Positions 25,820-35,602 of a stretch of 64,000 nucleotides of DNA are shown here, piece by piece. The notes under the pieces were generated by a model. It was not told the DNA's origin, did no database searches, and worked only from the letters and a program-made list of their open reading frames with translations. The stretch is from Roseiarcus sp963783175. Its GTDB lineage: Bacteria > Pseudomonadota > Alphaproteobacteria > Rhizobiales > Beijerinckiaceae. A program made the translations under genes and the position numbers. Each line of letters begins with the position of its first letter. Position 1 is the first letter of the stretch. The stretch is from contig CAWANG010000006.1 in the NCBI GenBank assembly GCA_963783175.1, positions 62,001-126,000 on the forward strand, read 5' to 3'.

Positions 25820-25910
25820 TTGAAAGGTCTCAATCGGCGGAAGCACAATCTTTGGATTTTTCTTCCCGCCGCTTTGATTTCCCTACTCTCGATTTGGATT
25901 TCTCTTCCCA
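25820..25910. repeat. Dispersed intergenic repeat, copy 1
   Basis: This stretch has TTGAAAGGTCTCAATCGG at its left end and CTTTGATTTCCCT at 25872-25884. It matches the region at 56920-56980, which has TTGAAAAGGCTCAATCCGG and the identical 13-mer at 56962-56974. It also shows internal near-repeats of GGATTTTTCTTCCC and GGATTTCTCTTCCC. Spurious small peptides read from such repeats are common in Rhizobiales annotations. Confidence 0.5.
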
Positions 25911-25941
25911 CGCCTCGGAAAATCCTTCCCAAGCTCCCGCG

Positions 25942-26829
25942 TCAGGCAGCCTTGGTTCTCGGATTGACCTCTTCGGAATAGGCGTCGACGAGCGCCGCCG
26001 TCACCGCCCCGGGCTTAAACGCATGCGGGCCGATCTCGCCGACCGGCGTCACCTCGGCTGCGGTGCCGGTGATGAAGCATTCGTCGAATTCGCTGAGCTC
26101 GGCGGGCAGGATTCGCCGCTCGATGAGTTCAAAGCCGCGCTTGCGCGCGAGGTCGATCACCGTCGCCCGGGTGATTCCGGCGAGGAAGCAGTCGGCGATC
26201 GGTGTATGAATCACGCCGTTCTTGACGAAAAAGATGTTGGCGCCGGTGCATTCGGCGACACGGCCCTGCCAGTCCAACATCAGAGCGTCGGCATATCCGC
26301 GGCGCTCCGCCCGATGCTTGGAGATGGTACAGATCATATAAAGGCCCGCCGCTTTCGCCATGGCAGGCGCGGTCGCGGGATCGGGTCGCCGATAGTCGGC
26401 GATATCGAGCCGGATGCCTTTCATCCGCTGGGTGGGATCGAAATAGCTCGGCCAGTCCCAAACGGCTATGGCGAGATGGATCTTGTTGTGCTGCGCGGAC
26501 ACGCCCATCATCTCCGATCCGCGCCAGGCGATCGGCCGCAAATAGGCGTCGATCAAATGGTTTCGCTTCAAGACTTCGGCCTTGGCGGCATCAATCTCGG
26601 TCACGCTCCAGGGAACCTCAAAGTCGAGGATTCGGGCAGACTCTTTTAATCGTCGCGAATGGTCCGACGACTTAAAAACATGCCCGCCATAGGCGCGTTC
26701 GCCCTCGAAAACCGCGCTTGCGTAATGCAGTGCGTGAGTCAGCACGTGCACTTTGGCTTCGCGCCACTCGACCATCCGGCCGTCGAACCAGATCCATCCG
26801 TCGCGGTCGTCAAATGTTTGCGTGGCCAT
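25942..26829 (-). CDS. ilvE: Branched-chain amino-acid aminotransferase
   Basis: IlvE transaminates branched-chain 2-oxo acids with glutamate as donor. The 295-residue protein is a fold-type IV PLP enzyme. The PLP lysine is in APAMAKAAGLY (near residue 157), with the downstream glutamate in VAECTGANIFFV and the PLP-phosphate-binding GITRATVID. The MATQTFDDRDGWIWFDG start is typical of the Rhizobiales form, which is usually divergent from the petP/petR regulators, as here (123 bp apart). Confidence 0.93.
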   Translation of the reverse strand: MATQTFDDRDGWIWFDGRMVEWREAKVHVLTHALHYASAVFEGERAYGGHVFKSSDHSRRLKESARILDFEVPWSVTEIDAAKAEVLKRNHLIDAYLRPIAWRGSEMMGVSAQHNKIHLAIAVWDWPSYFDPTQRMKGIRLDIADYRRPDPATAPAMAKAAGLYMICTISKHRAERRGYADALMLDWQGRVAECTGANIFFVKNGVIHTPIADCFLAGITRATVIDLARKRGFELIERRILPAELSEFDECFITGTAAEVTPVGEIGPHAFKPGAVTAALVDAYSEEVNPRTKAA

Positions 26830-26952
26830 GGCGCGTTCCTCTCCTTTGAAGCGGGTCGGTTTGGTTTTTGAGCGATCGGAGTTACATGGATCAGGTCGAT
26901 CGTCGCTGGTAAGCTAGCAAAAGGGCTGAATTATGTCAATACTGCTGACCTA

Positions 26953-27489
26953 ATGAGCTCATCGTTGCCCGACGCGCCCAAGGGAGATTCAACCGCGTAC
27001 TCCCGCCGCGGCGATGAGCCAATGTACGAATTGATCGAGCTGTTCTTCTTCGCCTACCGCGACTTTGTCGGCGATGCCGATCGGTTGCTCGAGGCGTACG
27101 GGTTTGGGCGGGCCCATCATCGCGTCCTCTATTTCGTCAGCCGGCGGCCGGGCTTGACGATTGCCGAACTCCTCGAAATCTTGCGGATCACCAAGCAAAG
27201 CCTCAACCGAGTCCTGCGGGAGCTCGTCGACAAGAACTTCGTGGAGATCCGGGCCGCGGCTCTGGACCGGCGTCGACGGCAGCTCTATGCGACTACCGAC
27301 GGCGAGCGCCTGGCGCTGAGACTGGCCCAGGTTCAGACGCGGCGGTTCGCGTTAGCGCTGGAACAATTGGGCGACTGGGGCAACCAATCGGCGCTCGCCT
27401 TTCTCACCGCGATGATCGATCCTCAGAAGCGTTCGGGCGACGGCCTCGGTCGGCAGGAGTCACCTAAGCGGGCGGGTCAGGCGCGGTGA
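26953..27489 (+). CDS. petP: MarR-family regulator, PetP-like
   Basis: The 178-residue protein has the MarR winged helix (about residues 45-130): FGRAHHRVLYFVSRRPG, ITKQSLNRVLRELVDKNFVE (recognition helix) and the wing DRRRRQLYATTDGE. It overlaps the following response-regulator gene by four bases (GTGA). The MarR gene directly before an OmpR-type gene is the petP-petR arrangement first described in Rhodobacter capsulatus. The ligand and targets here are unknown. Confidence 0.85.
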   Translation: MSSSLPDAPKGDSTAYSRRGDEPMYELIELFFFAYRDFVGDADRLLEAYGFGRAHHRVLYFVSRRPGLTIAELLEILRITKQSLNRVLRELVDKNFVEIRAAALDRRRRQLYATTDGERLALRLAQVQTRRFALALEQLGDWGNQSALAFLTAMIDPQKRSGDGLGRQESPKRAGQAR

Positions 27490-28200
27490 ACTCGACAGCG
27501 ACTTCATTTAAGGACGACGCCGCCCATGTCCTCGTAGTCGACGACGATCGAAGGCTCCGCGCGTTGCTATCGAGCTATCTGGTCAAAAATGGCCATCGGG
27601 TCACAGTTGCCGCTACAGCGGCCGAGGCCCGTGGGTTTCTCGACGGGTTGGCGTTCGACATCATCGTGCTCGATGTCATGATGCCTGGCGAGAATGGCTT
27701 CGATTTCGCCACCGACCTGCGGGGACGGTCGCAAGTGCCAATCCTGATGCTGACGGCGCTGCGGCGAACCGCAGGATCGCGTGCGTGGCCTCGAGATCGG
27801 CGTCGACGACTATCTTGTCAAACCGTTTGAGCCGCGCGAGCTATTGTTGCGGATCGGCTCGGTACTTCGACGCACTCGGGCTGCGGCGGTCGGCGGCCTT
27901 GAGACGGCCGTTGTGCGCTTCGGACCTTTCGCATTCTCGCTGGAACGTGGAGAGCTTCGCGCGGGAGACGAGACGATCCGCATCACCGAACGCGAGCGCG
28001 AGATGCTTCGCCTGCTCAGCGCCAATGCCGGCGCGATCGTTTCTCGCGAAGCGCTGTCGGGGTCGGGAGGCGCAGCGCAGGAGCGAACCGTCGATGTCTT
28101 AGTCAATCGACTGCGGCGCAAGATCGAACAAGACCCCGCCAATCCGACCTATCTGCAGACAGCGCGGGGGGCCGGATATCGACTTCTAGCCGACCGATGA
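27486..28200 (+). CDS. petR: OmpR-family response regulator, PetR-like (one frameshift)
   Basis: A receiver domain (about residues 12-125, with the phospho-acceptor Asp in IIVLDVMMPGENG) is joined to an OmpR winged helix (about 140-235, ending in NPTYLQTARGAGYRLLADR). One extra base near 27760 breaks the frame right after PILMLTA; beyond it the sequence resumes as GEPQDRVRGLEIGVDDYLVKPF. Corrected length is 237 residues, normal for OmpR regulators. The start is GTG at 27486, overlapping petP. The end overlaps the kinase gene by four bases (ATGA), so the three are probably co-translated. Confidence 0.9.
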
Positions 28201-29585
28201 GGGAACCAGCCGCATTCCGCAGTCTGGGTTTGCTCGCGCAGATCCGCCTGCTCTGGCGGCGGGCGGCTCGCAGCCTCGCCGAGATGCTGCCGAAGGGCCT
28301 CTATAAGCGCTCTCTCTTGATCGTGATCGTGCCGATGGTGCTTTTGCAGACCGCGGTGACGTTCGCATTCATGCAGCATCACTGGGAGCTCGTGACTCGC
28401 AGGCTATCCGAAGCGGTTGCCCGTGACGTCGGAGCGTTGACGGATCTTTATCAGAAGCTCCCGCCCGGCGAGGACGATGGTTTTCTGGCCAATCTGGCGT
28501 CGGAACGGTTCCGCATGGACGCGACCTTGCTGCCGGCCGGTCCCCTGCCGCCAGTGATGCCCGGGTCCTTCTATGGCGCGCTCGATCCGTTGACGCGAAT
28601 CCTGCCCAGTGAAATCAGGAAGCAGGTGAGCGAGCCATTCTGGCTCGACACCGTCGGGCGATCGGGCCTGATGGAGATCCGCGTCGATCTCGGCGGCCGG
28701 GTGCTTCGGTTGATGACCCGCCGCGCGCTGGCCTATGAGGCGAACGCCCATATTTTCGTGCTCTGGATGCTTGGGGCGATGATTGTCCTTTTGACCGTCG
28801 CTATCATTTTCCTTCGCAATCAGATTCGACCCATATTGCGCCTCGCCAGAGCGGCAGAGGACTTTGGCAAGGGCAGGGATCTCGACTTCAGCCCGCATGG
28901 CGCGCGTGAAGTCCGGCAGGCTGGTCACGCCTTTATCCAAATGAAACGGCGGGTCGAGCGCGCGACCGAGCAGAGAACCGCGATGCTGAACGGAGTCAGC
29001 CACGATCTGCGGACGATGCTTACGCAATTCAAGCTGTCGCTGGCCTTGCTCGACAATTCCGCTGACAGCGAGTTGTTGCAGAAAGACGTCGACGAAATGG
29101 GTCAGATGCTGGAGGGCTATCTGGCATTCGCCCGGGGGGATGCTGGCGAATCGACTGCGCGAATCAATATCGCTTCGATCCTCGAGGATCTGCGGGCGGA
29201 TTTCGAGCGGCTCGGCGCCGAGCTCGGCGTCGAGACCCGCGGCGATCTCGACATTCGCGTGCGGCCCATAGCGATGAAGCGCTGCGTCGGCAATCTGGTG
29301 GCCAACGCCCAGCGTCACGCCGACCACGTGCGCGTTTCAGCGACCCGCGAGGCTCAATTCGTGTCGATCGTCGTCGACGACGACGGCACGGGCATCGCCC
29401 CAGCGCATCGGGAGGACGTCTTCCGCCCCTTCTACCGCCTCGACGAAGCGCGCAACCAAGACGAGGGCGGAGCAGGCTTGGGCCTCGCGATCGCCAGAGA
29501 CATTGCACGCTCGCACGGGGGCGACATTACGCTTACCGATAGCCCCTTGGGGGGTCTGAGGGCGGCAGTGCGCATTCCCGTTTAG
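28197..29585 (+). CDS. EnvZ-type sensor histidine kinase
   Basis: The 462-residue kinase probably phosphorylates the PetR-like regulator encoded just upstream. It has a first membrane span near residues 38-60, a periplasmic sensor loop (about 61-180), a second span near 190-210, HAMP (about 211-262), a DHp helix with the phospho-accepting His in LNGVSHDLRTML, and an HATPase domain with NLVANAQRHA (N box), VVDDDGTGIAP (G1) and GAGLGLAIA (G2). Its ATG overlaps petR by four bases. The signal it senses cannot be read from the sequence. Confidence 0.9.
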   Translation: MREPAAFRSLGLLAQIRLLWRRAARSLAEMLPKGLYKRSLLIVIVPMVLLQTAVTFAFMQHHWELVTRRLSEAVARDVGALTDLYQKLPPGEDDGFLANLASERFRMDATLLPAGPLPPVMPGSFYGALDPLTRILPSEIRKQVSEPFWLDTVGRSGLMEIRVDLGGRVLRLMTRRALAYEANAHIFVLWMLGAMIVLLTVAIIFLRNQIRPILRLARAAEDFGKGRDLDFSPHGAREVRQAGHAFIQMKRRVERATEQRTAMLNGVSHDLRTMLTQFKLSLALLDNSADSELLQKDVDEMGQMLEGYLAFARGDAGESTARINIASILEDLRADFERLGAELGVETRGDLDIRVRPIAMKRCVGNLVANAQRHADHVRVSATREAQFVSIVVDDDGTGIAPAHREDVFRPFYRLDEARNQDEGGAGLGLAIARDIARSHGGDITLTDSPLGGLRAAVRIPV

Positions 29586-29603
29586 GGAAGCAAGGACCGG
29601 CGC

Positions 29604-29930
29604 TCAGACGGACGCGCTAATCCAGCGAGACAATTCGCTCTTCGGGCCCGCGCCGGTCTTGGTCGCAACGTGCTTGCCGCCTTTAAAGACCATAAGCGTC
29701 GGGATCGAGCGGATGCCATACTTGCTCGCGACTGCGGGATTCTCGTCGACATTGAGCTTGGCAATCTTCACCTTGCCGCCCATTTCGGTCGCGATTTCCT
29801 CCAGCGCCGGCGCAATCATCCGACACGGCCCGCACCATTCCGCCCAGAAGTCGACGACGACCGGTTCGTCAGATTTGATCACGTCGGTCTCGAAACTCGA
29901 GTCCGTGACTTTGGCCGTTAATGATGACAT
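29604..29930 (-). CDS. trxA: Thioredoxin 1
   Basis: TrxA reduces protein disulfides in the cytosol and donates electrons to ribonucleotide reductase and others. The 108-residue protein has the active site WAEWCGPCRMI near residue 33 and the cis-proline loop GIRSIPTLMVF. It is convergent with the histidine kinase gene (18 bp between stops). The usual Rhizobiales neighbours addA and folC are not here. Confidence 0.96.
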   Translation of the reverse strand: MSSLTAKVTDSSFETDVIKSDEPVVVDFWAEWCGPCRMIAPALEEIATEMGGKVKIAKLNVDENPAVASKYGIRSIPTLMVFKGGKHVATKTGAGPKSELSRWISASV

Positions 29931-30076
29931 GGTGCCCTCAAAGACGGCGTGCTTGCCGCGTTCCCATAGCTAGGAACCATGAAGAGCGACGTCAAGCGGG
30001 CGCTTGGAACGGGGAACGTCGACGCCGCCCCTCGCCTTGACACCCGCGCGGCCGTCGCCTAGCCGAGCGCCCGGCA

Positions 30077-30979
30077 ATGAGGCAGGAACAGGCGCAGGTC
30101 ATCCGGCAAATTGGCGGTCTCGGCGAGATCTCCGATCGCTATGATGCGATTCTTTGCGATATCTGGGGCGTTCTCCACAACGGCGTGGCCTCGTTTGCGC
30201 CCGCGTCGAAAGCGCTGGCGTCCTTCCGGCGGCGCGGCGGCGCGGTGGTTCTGATCACCAATGCTCCACGGCCGTCGCCGCCAATCCACCGACAAATGCT
30301 GAGACTTGGGGTTCCGCCGGAAGCGTTCGACGCAATCGTAACGTCTGGCGACGTGACCATCGGTTTGATGGAGAAGCAGAGCGGCGATCGGGTCCTCCAC
30401 ATCGGACCGGAGCGCGACCTGAGCCTCTTCGACGCCGCTGGAGAGGCGACCGGGGAACGGCCGAGGCTCCTTGCTCTCGAAGACGCCCAATATGTGCTAT
30501 GCACCGGCCTCAGAAACGACGAGAGTGAAACGCCGGACGACTACGAACCGGAGCTGCGAGCGATGGCGGCGCGGGGATTGACAATGATCTGCGCCAATCC
30601 GGATATCGTGATCCATCGGGGCGAGACGCTCATTCATTGCGCCGGCGCGCTGGCGCGTCGCTACGAAGAGCTCGGAGGCTACGTCGTTTACGCCGGCAAG
30701 CCCCATGCGCCGATTTACGATCGGGCATTGGCGCTTGCGGAACAGGCGCGCGGCGCGGCGACCGACAAGAGTCGTGTTCTCGCGATCGGCGACGGCATGA
30801 AAACGGATATCGCCGGCGCGACGCGAGCGGGCCTGGACTCTCTGTTCGTTACCGGAGGCATACATCGGTCTTTGCACAGAGAGAGACCGGCGTCGCCGGC
30901 TGATCCCATTGAACTGCAACGGCTATACGAGGAATACGCGTTGTGGCCGATCGCCTCGATCCGCTCGCTTGCGCCGTAG
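30077..30979 (+). CDS. HAD-superfamily class IIA hydrolase (NagD-like)
   Basis: The 300-residue protein matches the alphaproteobacterial subgroup of NagD-like phosphatases. The nucleophile Asp is in YDAILCDIWGVLHNG (DxW instead of the usual DxD), a feature of this subgroup. Motif II is in VVLITNAPR, the lysine in YAGKPHAPIY and the acidic pair in LAIGDGMKTDIAGA. The C2 cap fits class IIA. The substrate is unknown. It often sits beside ribF in Rhizobiales, as here with one gene between. Confidence 0.88.
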   Translation: MRQEQAQVIRQIGGLGEISDRYDAILCDIWGVLHNGVASFAPASKALASFRRRGGAVVLITNAPRPSPPIHRQMLRLGVPPEAFDAIVTSGDVTIGLMEKQSGDRVLHIGPERDLSLFDAAGEATGERPRLLALEDAQYVLCTGLRNDESETPDDYEPELRAMAARGLTMICANPDIVIHRGETLIHCAGALARRYEELGGYVVYAGKPHAPIYDRALALAEQARGAATDKSRVLAIGDGMKTDIAGATRAGLDSLFVTGGIHRSLHRERPASPADPIELQRLYEEYALWPIASIRSLAP

Positions 30980-31073
30980 AGCGTCGTGATGGCGGGATCG
31001 GTTTGGCGCTCGTCGACCTGCCCGGATTGACGCTTTCTTGGTCGGGGTTCATTGTTGAAGAGTTCTTTTGCTC

Positions 31074-31529
31074 ATGCACGATCCCCTGTTTCGGACGCTC
31101 TATTTCGAAGACCTTGCGATTGGCATGCGTGCGACAATTCGCAAGACGGTCGAGAATGAGGACGTGATCGGGTTCGCCGAGCTTTCGGGCGACCACAATC
31201 CGATCCACCTATCGGAGCACTTCGCGCGCAAGACCCGTTTTGGCGGCCGGATCGTTCATGGGCTGTACACCGCGAGCCTGATTTCTGGGGTCATCGGGAT
31301 GCGGCTGCCTGGACCGGGGGCGGTTTATATCTCTCAGAGCTTGCACTTTCTCGGTCCGGTCAAAATTGGCGACGTCGTCGACGTCAGCGTGGAGGTGGTC
31401 GAACTGACTGAGAAGAACCGTCGCGTCCGGCTGCATTGCGAGTGTCGTGTCGGCGACCAGGTCGTGCTTGACGGCGAGGGCGTACTCAGCGTTCCCCCGA
31501 CGCCGAAGCCGAGGCATCCTTCGTCTTGA
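31074..31529 (+). CDS. MaoC-family (R)-specific enoyl-CoA hydratase/dehydratase
   Basis: The 151-residue hot-dog protein has the hydratase signature FAELSGDHNPIHLSEHFA with the catalytic Asp and His, followed by GRIVHGLYTASLIS. Such enzymes hydrate trans-2-enoyl-CoA to (R)-3-hydroxyacyl-CoA, often supplying PHA or lipid pathways. The ATG at 31074 is preferred to a TTG two codons upstream. Its stop is 83 bp before the ribF start. No PHA synthase is in the window, so the pathway is open. Confidence 0.85.
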   Translation: MHDPLFRTLYFEDLAIGMRATIRKTVENEDVIGFAELSGDHNPIHLSEHFARKTRFGGRIVHGLYTASLISGVIGMRLPGPGAVYISQSLHFLGPVKIGDVVDVSVEVVELTEKNRRVRLHCECRVGDQVVLDGEGVLSVPPTPKPRHPSS

Positions 31530-31612
31530 CCGGATCAGCACGCCAAGGCAGCTTGCTGAGTTCGCTAAACGCTACGATAGGGCCGTCGAAACCCAGGGAT
31601 CGGCAGGACGCA

Positions 31613-32566
31613 ATGACCGACGGCTTCGTGATCGCCACGGACCCGATGCTGCCGCCGCGTGGGTTGGAAGCCGCGGTCTACGCCATCGGAAACTTTGATG
31701 GCCTGCATCTCGGGCATCAGGCGGTCATTGAGCGCGCCGTCGCGATGGCCAAAGAGCGGGCGGCCCCTAGCGCAATATTGACGTTCGAGCCGCATCCCGC
31801 GGACTTTTTCGCCGGGCGGCCGGTCGTCTTCCGATTGACTTCGGCCCGAGACAAAGCCGAATTGTGCGCCCGGCTCGGCCTTGATGGCATTGTGTTCATC
31901 CCCTTTGACGCCTGGCTCGCGGCGATGAGCCCAGACGAGTTTGTCGCCAGGATTCTCGTCGCGCGCCTCGTCGTCGCCGCTGTGGTCGTCGGCTGGGACT
32001 TTCACTTCGGCAAGCGCCGGTCCGGTTCGCCGGCCACCCTCGGCGAGGCGGGCTTGAGGCACGGCTTCGCCGTCGAGATTGTGGCGAAAGTCGAAGAAGG
32101 CGCTGGAGAAGCAGCGCACGTCGTGTCCTCGAGCGTCATTCGCAAGGCTCTCGAGCAGGGCGACATCGCCGCCGCGGCGCGGGGTCTCGGACGCAAGTAT
32201 TCGGTGAGAGGCCGGGTCATTTCCGGCCAGCGGTTGGGGCGCACCCTTGGCGTCCCAACCGCGAATATCGCGCTCGAGCCGACCAACCTGCTTGCGCATG
32301 GAATTTATGCCGTGGTGACGCGGGTCGACGGGCGTGCTTTTCCCGCCGTCGCCAGCTTTGGTACCCGGCCGACGGTGGACGACGGGCCGCCGTTGCTCGA
32401 AGTTCATCTCCTCGATTTCGAGGGCGATCTCTACGGGCGCGAAATGCAAGTCGAGTTCATCGAGCGCATCCGCGACGAACGCAAGTTCAATTCGATCCTG
32501 TCGCTGGCGGCCGAGATGGAGCGCGACAAGGAGCGCGCCCGCGCAATTCTTGCAGTCAGGGGGTAA
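31613..32566 (+). CDS. ribF: Bifunctional riboflavin kinase / FAD synthetase
   Basis: RibF makes FMN and FAD from riboflavin and ATP. The ATG at 31613 gives 317 residues; AGGA lies five bases upstream. The N-terminal adenylyltransferase domain has IGNFDGLHLGHQAVI (nucleotide-binding HxGH) near residue 25, VVVGWDFHFGKRRSG and SSSVIRKALEQGDI. The C-terminal flavokinase domain (about 190-315) has GRTLGVPTANIAL and the final ERIRDERKF. ribF directly before ileS and lspA is a common proteobacterial order. Confidence 0.95.
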   Translation: MTDGFVIATDPMLPPRGLEAAVYAIGNFDGLHLGHQAVIERAVAMAKERAAPSAILTFEPHPADFFAGRPVVFRLTSARDKAELCARLGLDGIVFIPFDAWLAAMSPDEFVARILVARLVVAAVVVGWDFHFGKRRSGSPATLGEAGLRHGFAVEIVAKVEEGAGEAAHVVSSSVIRKALEQGDIAAAARGLGRKYSVRGRVISGQRLGRTLGVPTANIALEPTNLLAHGIYAVVTRVDGRAFPAVASFGTRPTVDDGPPLLEVHLLDFEGDLYGREMQVEFIERIRDERKFNSILSLAAEMERDKERARAILAVRG

Positions 32567-32646
32567 GCGCGGATTTGGCGAATTGCGGTAAATCCTCTAA
32601 TCCGACCCGGCCGCTGCCACGAAACCCGAACTTGGCTCCCGATCTC

Positions 32647-35602
32647 ATGTCCGACGCTTCCGTTTCAGGCCTCGACTATTCGCGCACGCTCTACCTGCCC
32701 AAGACGGAATTTCCCATGCGGGCGGGCCTGCCGCAGAAGGAGCCGGAGATTTTGGCTCGTTGGGCGCGCGAGAACCTCTATCGAGCACTTCGCGAGAGCG
32801 GCAAAGGACGTCCCAAATTCGTGCTCCACGACGGGCCGCCATACGCCAACGGGAATGTCCACATAGGCACTGCCCTCAACAAGACGCTGAAGGACATTGT
32901 CGTCCGCTCGCATCAGATGACCGGGAGGGAGTCCAACTATGTTCCCGGTTGGGACTGTCACGGGCTGCCGATCGAATGGAAGGTCGAGGAGGAATTCTAC
33001 ACAAGCAACGGTAAATCCAAGCCGGATTTTTCGGATTCGCAGGCCATCATCGCCTTTCGCGGCGAATGCCGCGCCTTTGCCGAGCGTTGGCTCTCAGTGC
33101 AACGGGAAGAATTCAAACGGCTGGGCGTTGTCGGCGATTGGGACCATCCCTATACGACAATGAGCTATCCGGCCGAAGCGCAGATCGCGAGGGAGATCTT
33201 CAAATTCGTCGCCAACGGCATGCTCTACCGTGGCTCGAAGCCGGTGATGTGGAGCGTCGTCGAGAAGACCGCGCTCGCGGAGGCCGAGGTCGAATATGAG
33301 GAATTGACCAGCGATACGATCACCGCGGCGTTTCCGGTCGCGTCCGATGACGCTTCGGTGCTCATCTGGACCACGACGCCGTGGACGATTCCAGGCAACC
33401 GCGCGATCGCCTTCTCCCGACGCATCGATTATGGGCGCTACCGGGTGACGGATTCGGGCGTCGACAATTGGGCCAAGCCCGGAGCGACCTATATCCTGGC
33501 GCAATCACTCGCCGAGAGCGTTTTTCGCGCCGCTAGGGTCGGCGCATTCGAGTTTCTTGGCGAGGTCGAGGGCGATGCGTTGGCGTCGATGGTCTGCGCC
33601 CATCCGCTACGCGGGCATGGCTATGGATTCATCGTTCCCTTGCTCGAGGGCGACCACGTTACGGAAGATGCCGGGACCGGCTTCGTCCATACCGCTCCCG
33701 GCCATGGGCGCGAGGACTTCGAACTCTGGACCGCGAGCACGCGACTGCTTCAGGAGCGTGGGATCGATACGCGTATTCCTTACACGGTCGACGAGAATGG
33801 GGCCTTTACTGAAGAAGCCCCCGGCTTCGAAGGCAAGCAAGTCATCACCGACAAAGGGAAAGCCGGCGACGCTAATCGAGTGGTCATCGATGCGCTGGTG
33901 AAGGCGGGCGCGCTCGTTGCGCGCAGCCGGCTCAAGCACCAGTACCCGCACAGCTGGCGTTCGAAGACCCCGGTCATCTTTCGCAACACCCCGCAGTGGT
34001 TCCTGGCGATGGATCGGCCGTTCGCCAATGCGCAAGGCGGCAAGACCCTTAGGGCCATTGCGGTCGATGCAATCGAACGCACGCGATGGGCGCCGCCGTC
34101 GGGTGAGAACCGGATCAAGGGCATGGTTGCGAACAAGCCCGACTGGGTGCTTTCGCGCCAGCGCGCCTGGGGCGTGCCGCTGTCGATTTTCGTCCGCAAG
34201 AACGGTCACGAAATCCTGTTCGACGACGAGGTGAACGCGCGAATCGCGGAGGCCTACGAACGGGAAGGCGCCGACGCCTGGTTCGCCCAGGGCGCGAAGA
34301 AACGGTTCCTTGGCGCGAAGCACAACGCCGACGCCTACGACAAGATCGACGATCTGGTCGAAGTCTGGTTCGATTCCGGCTCGAACTCACGCTTACGTTC
34401 TCGAAGATTCGAAGCACTTCCCTGGATTGGCCGGCATTCGGCGAGCGATCGACGGTGGCGCTGACAAGGTGATGTATCTCGAAGGTTCCGACCAGCATCG
34501 CGGATGGTTCCAGTCTTCGCTCCTCGAAAGCTGCGGCACGCGCGGACGGGCGCCGTTCGACATCGTCCTGACTCACGGCTTCACGCTCGACGAGAGCGGC
34601 CGCAAAATGTCCAAGTCGCTGGGCAATCAGACTTTCCCAGAGGACGTCATCCGCGCGTCGGGCGCCGACATCCTGCGCCTGTGGGTGGCGAGCGTCGACT
34701 ATACCGACGATCAGCGCATTGGTCCGGAAATCCTGAAGGCCGTAGGCGACAACTACCGCAAGTTGCGCAATACAATTCGCTGGATGCTGGGAACTCTGAC
34801 GCATCGCGAGCAAGGCGATTCGGTCGGCTATGCGGCAATGAGCGGACTGGAGCGGTTGATGCTGCACGAGCTCGCGGAACTCGACCTCAAGGTTCGCTCG
34901 GCTTATGATGATTTTGACTTCGCGCGCGTCGTCGCCGCGCTTACCGCGTTTATGAACGCGGACCTCTCAGCCTTCTATTTCGACATCCGTAAGGATGCGC
35001 TCTATTGCGACGCGCCGTCCAGTGTCAGGCGACGTGGGGCATTGGAGGCGATCGATCACATCTTCCGCGCGGTTGCGGTCTGGCTCGCGCCGGTTCTGGT
35101 TTTCACCGCGGAGGAAGCCTGGACTGCGCGCGGCGCCGGCCGCCGCTCGATCCATCTCGAACAGTTTCCGGTCATTCCGGCCGGGTGGCGCGATGACCAG
35201 CTGGCCAAGACCTGGGATACGATCCGGATGTTGCGTCTCGTCGTCACCGGCGCGATCGAGATCGCCCGGGCGAACAAGCAGATCGGTTCCTCCCTCGAGG
35301 CTGCGCCTCGAATCTATCTCAACGATCCTGAGCATCTGGCGGCGCTCGACGGAATCGATTTTGCCGAAGTCTGCATCACCTCCGACATGGCGGTCAAATT
35401 CGGGGCGCCAATCCCCGAAACGGCGTTTCGGCTGCCCGAAGCAGCGGACGTGGGCGTGGTCGTGGAGCGCGCGAAGGGCGTCAAATGCGCCCGTTCGTGG
35501 CGTTACTTCGATCCTGCGACCGCATCGCCCGATTTTCCCGATGTGAGCCCAAGGGACGCCGAGGCGCTGCGCGAGCTCAAGATGCTGGGCCGTTGGCCGT
35601 GA
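32647..35602 (+). CDS. ileS: Isoleucyl-tRNA synthetase (one frameshift)
   Basis: IleRS charges tRNA-Ile and edits Val. The gene is split by one extra A at 34384-34385 (TCGAACTC where TCGACTC restores FDSGSTHAYVLED). Corrected, it encodes 984 residues with the HIGH motif GNVHIGTALNKT (near 75), the CP1 editing domain (WTTTPWTIPGNRA), KMSKS (GRKMSKSLGNQ) and the anticodon-binding domain at the C-terminus. A single essential IleRS should not be broken, so a sequencing error is likely. The ATG at 32647 (MSDASVSGLDYSRTLYLPKT) is the likely start. The stop overlaps the lspA start. Confidence 0.93.

Larger units (their letters stand above)
25600..25941. other. 342-bp intergenic region with uvrD terminator and a dispersed repeat copy
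   Basis: The gap lies between convergent uvrD and ilvE. It contains a hairpin with a T-rich tail (25622-25649) and, at about 25820-25910, a diverged copy of a dispersed repeat also found near 56920-56980. I find no supportable gene. Confidence 0.5.

Noticed and set aside
25657..25932. 91-codon minus-strand frame between uvrD and ilvE
   Set aside because: Falls on the repeat and terminator region; internal near-repeats, no homology.
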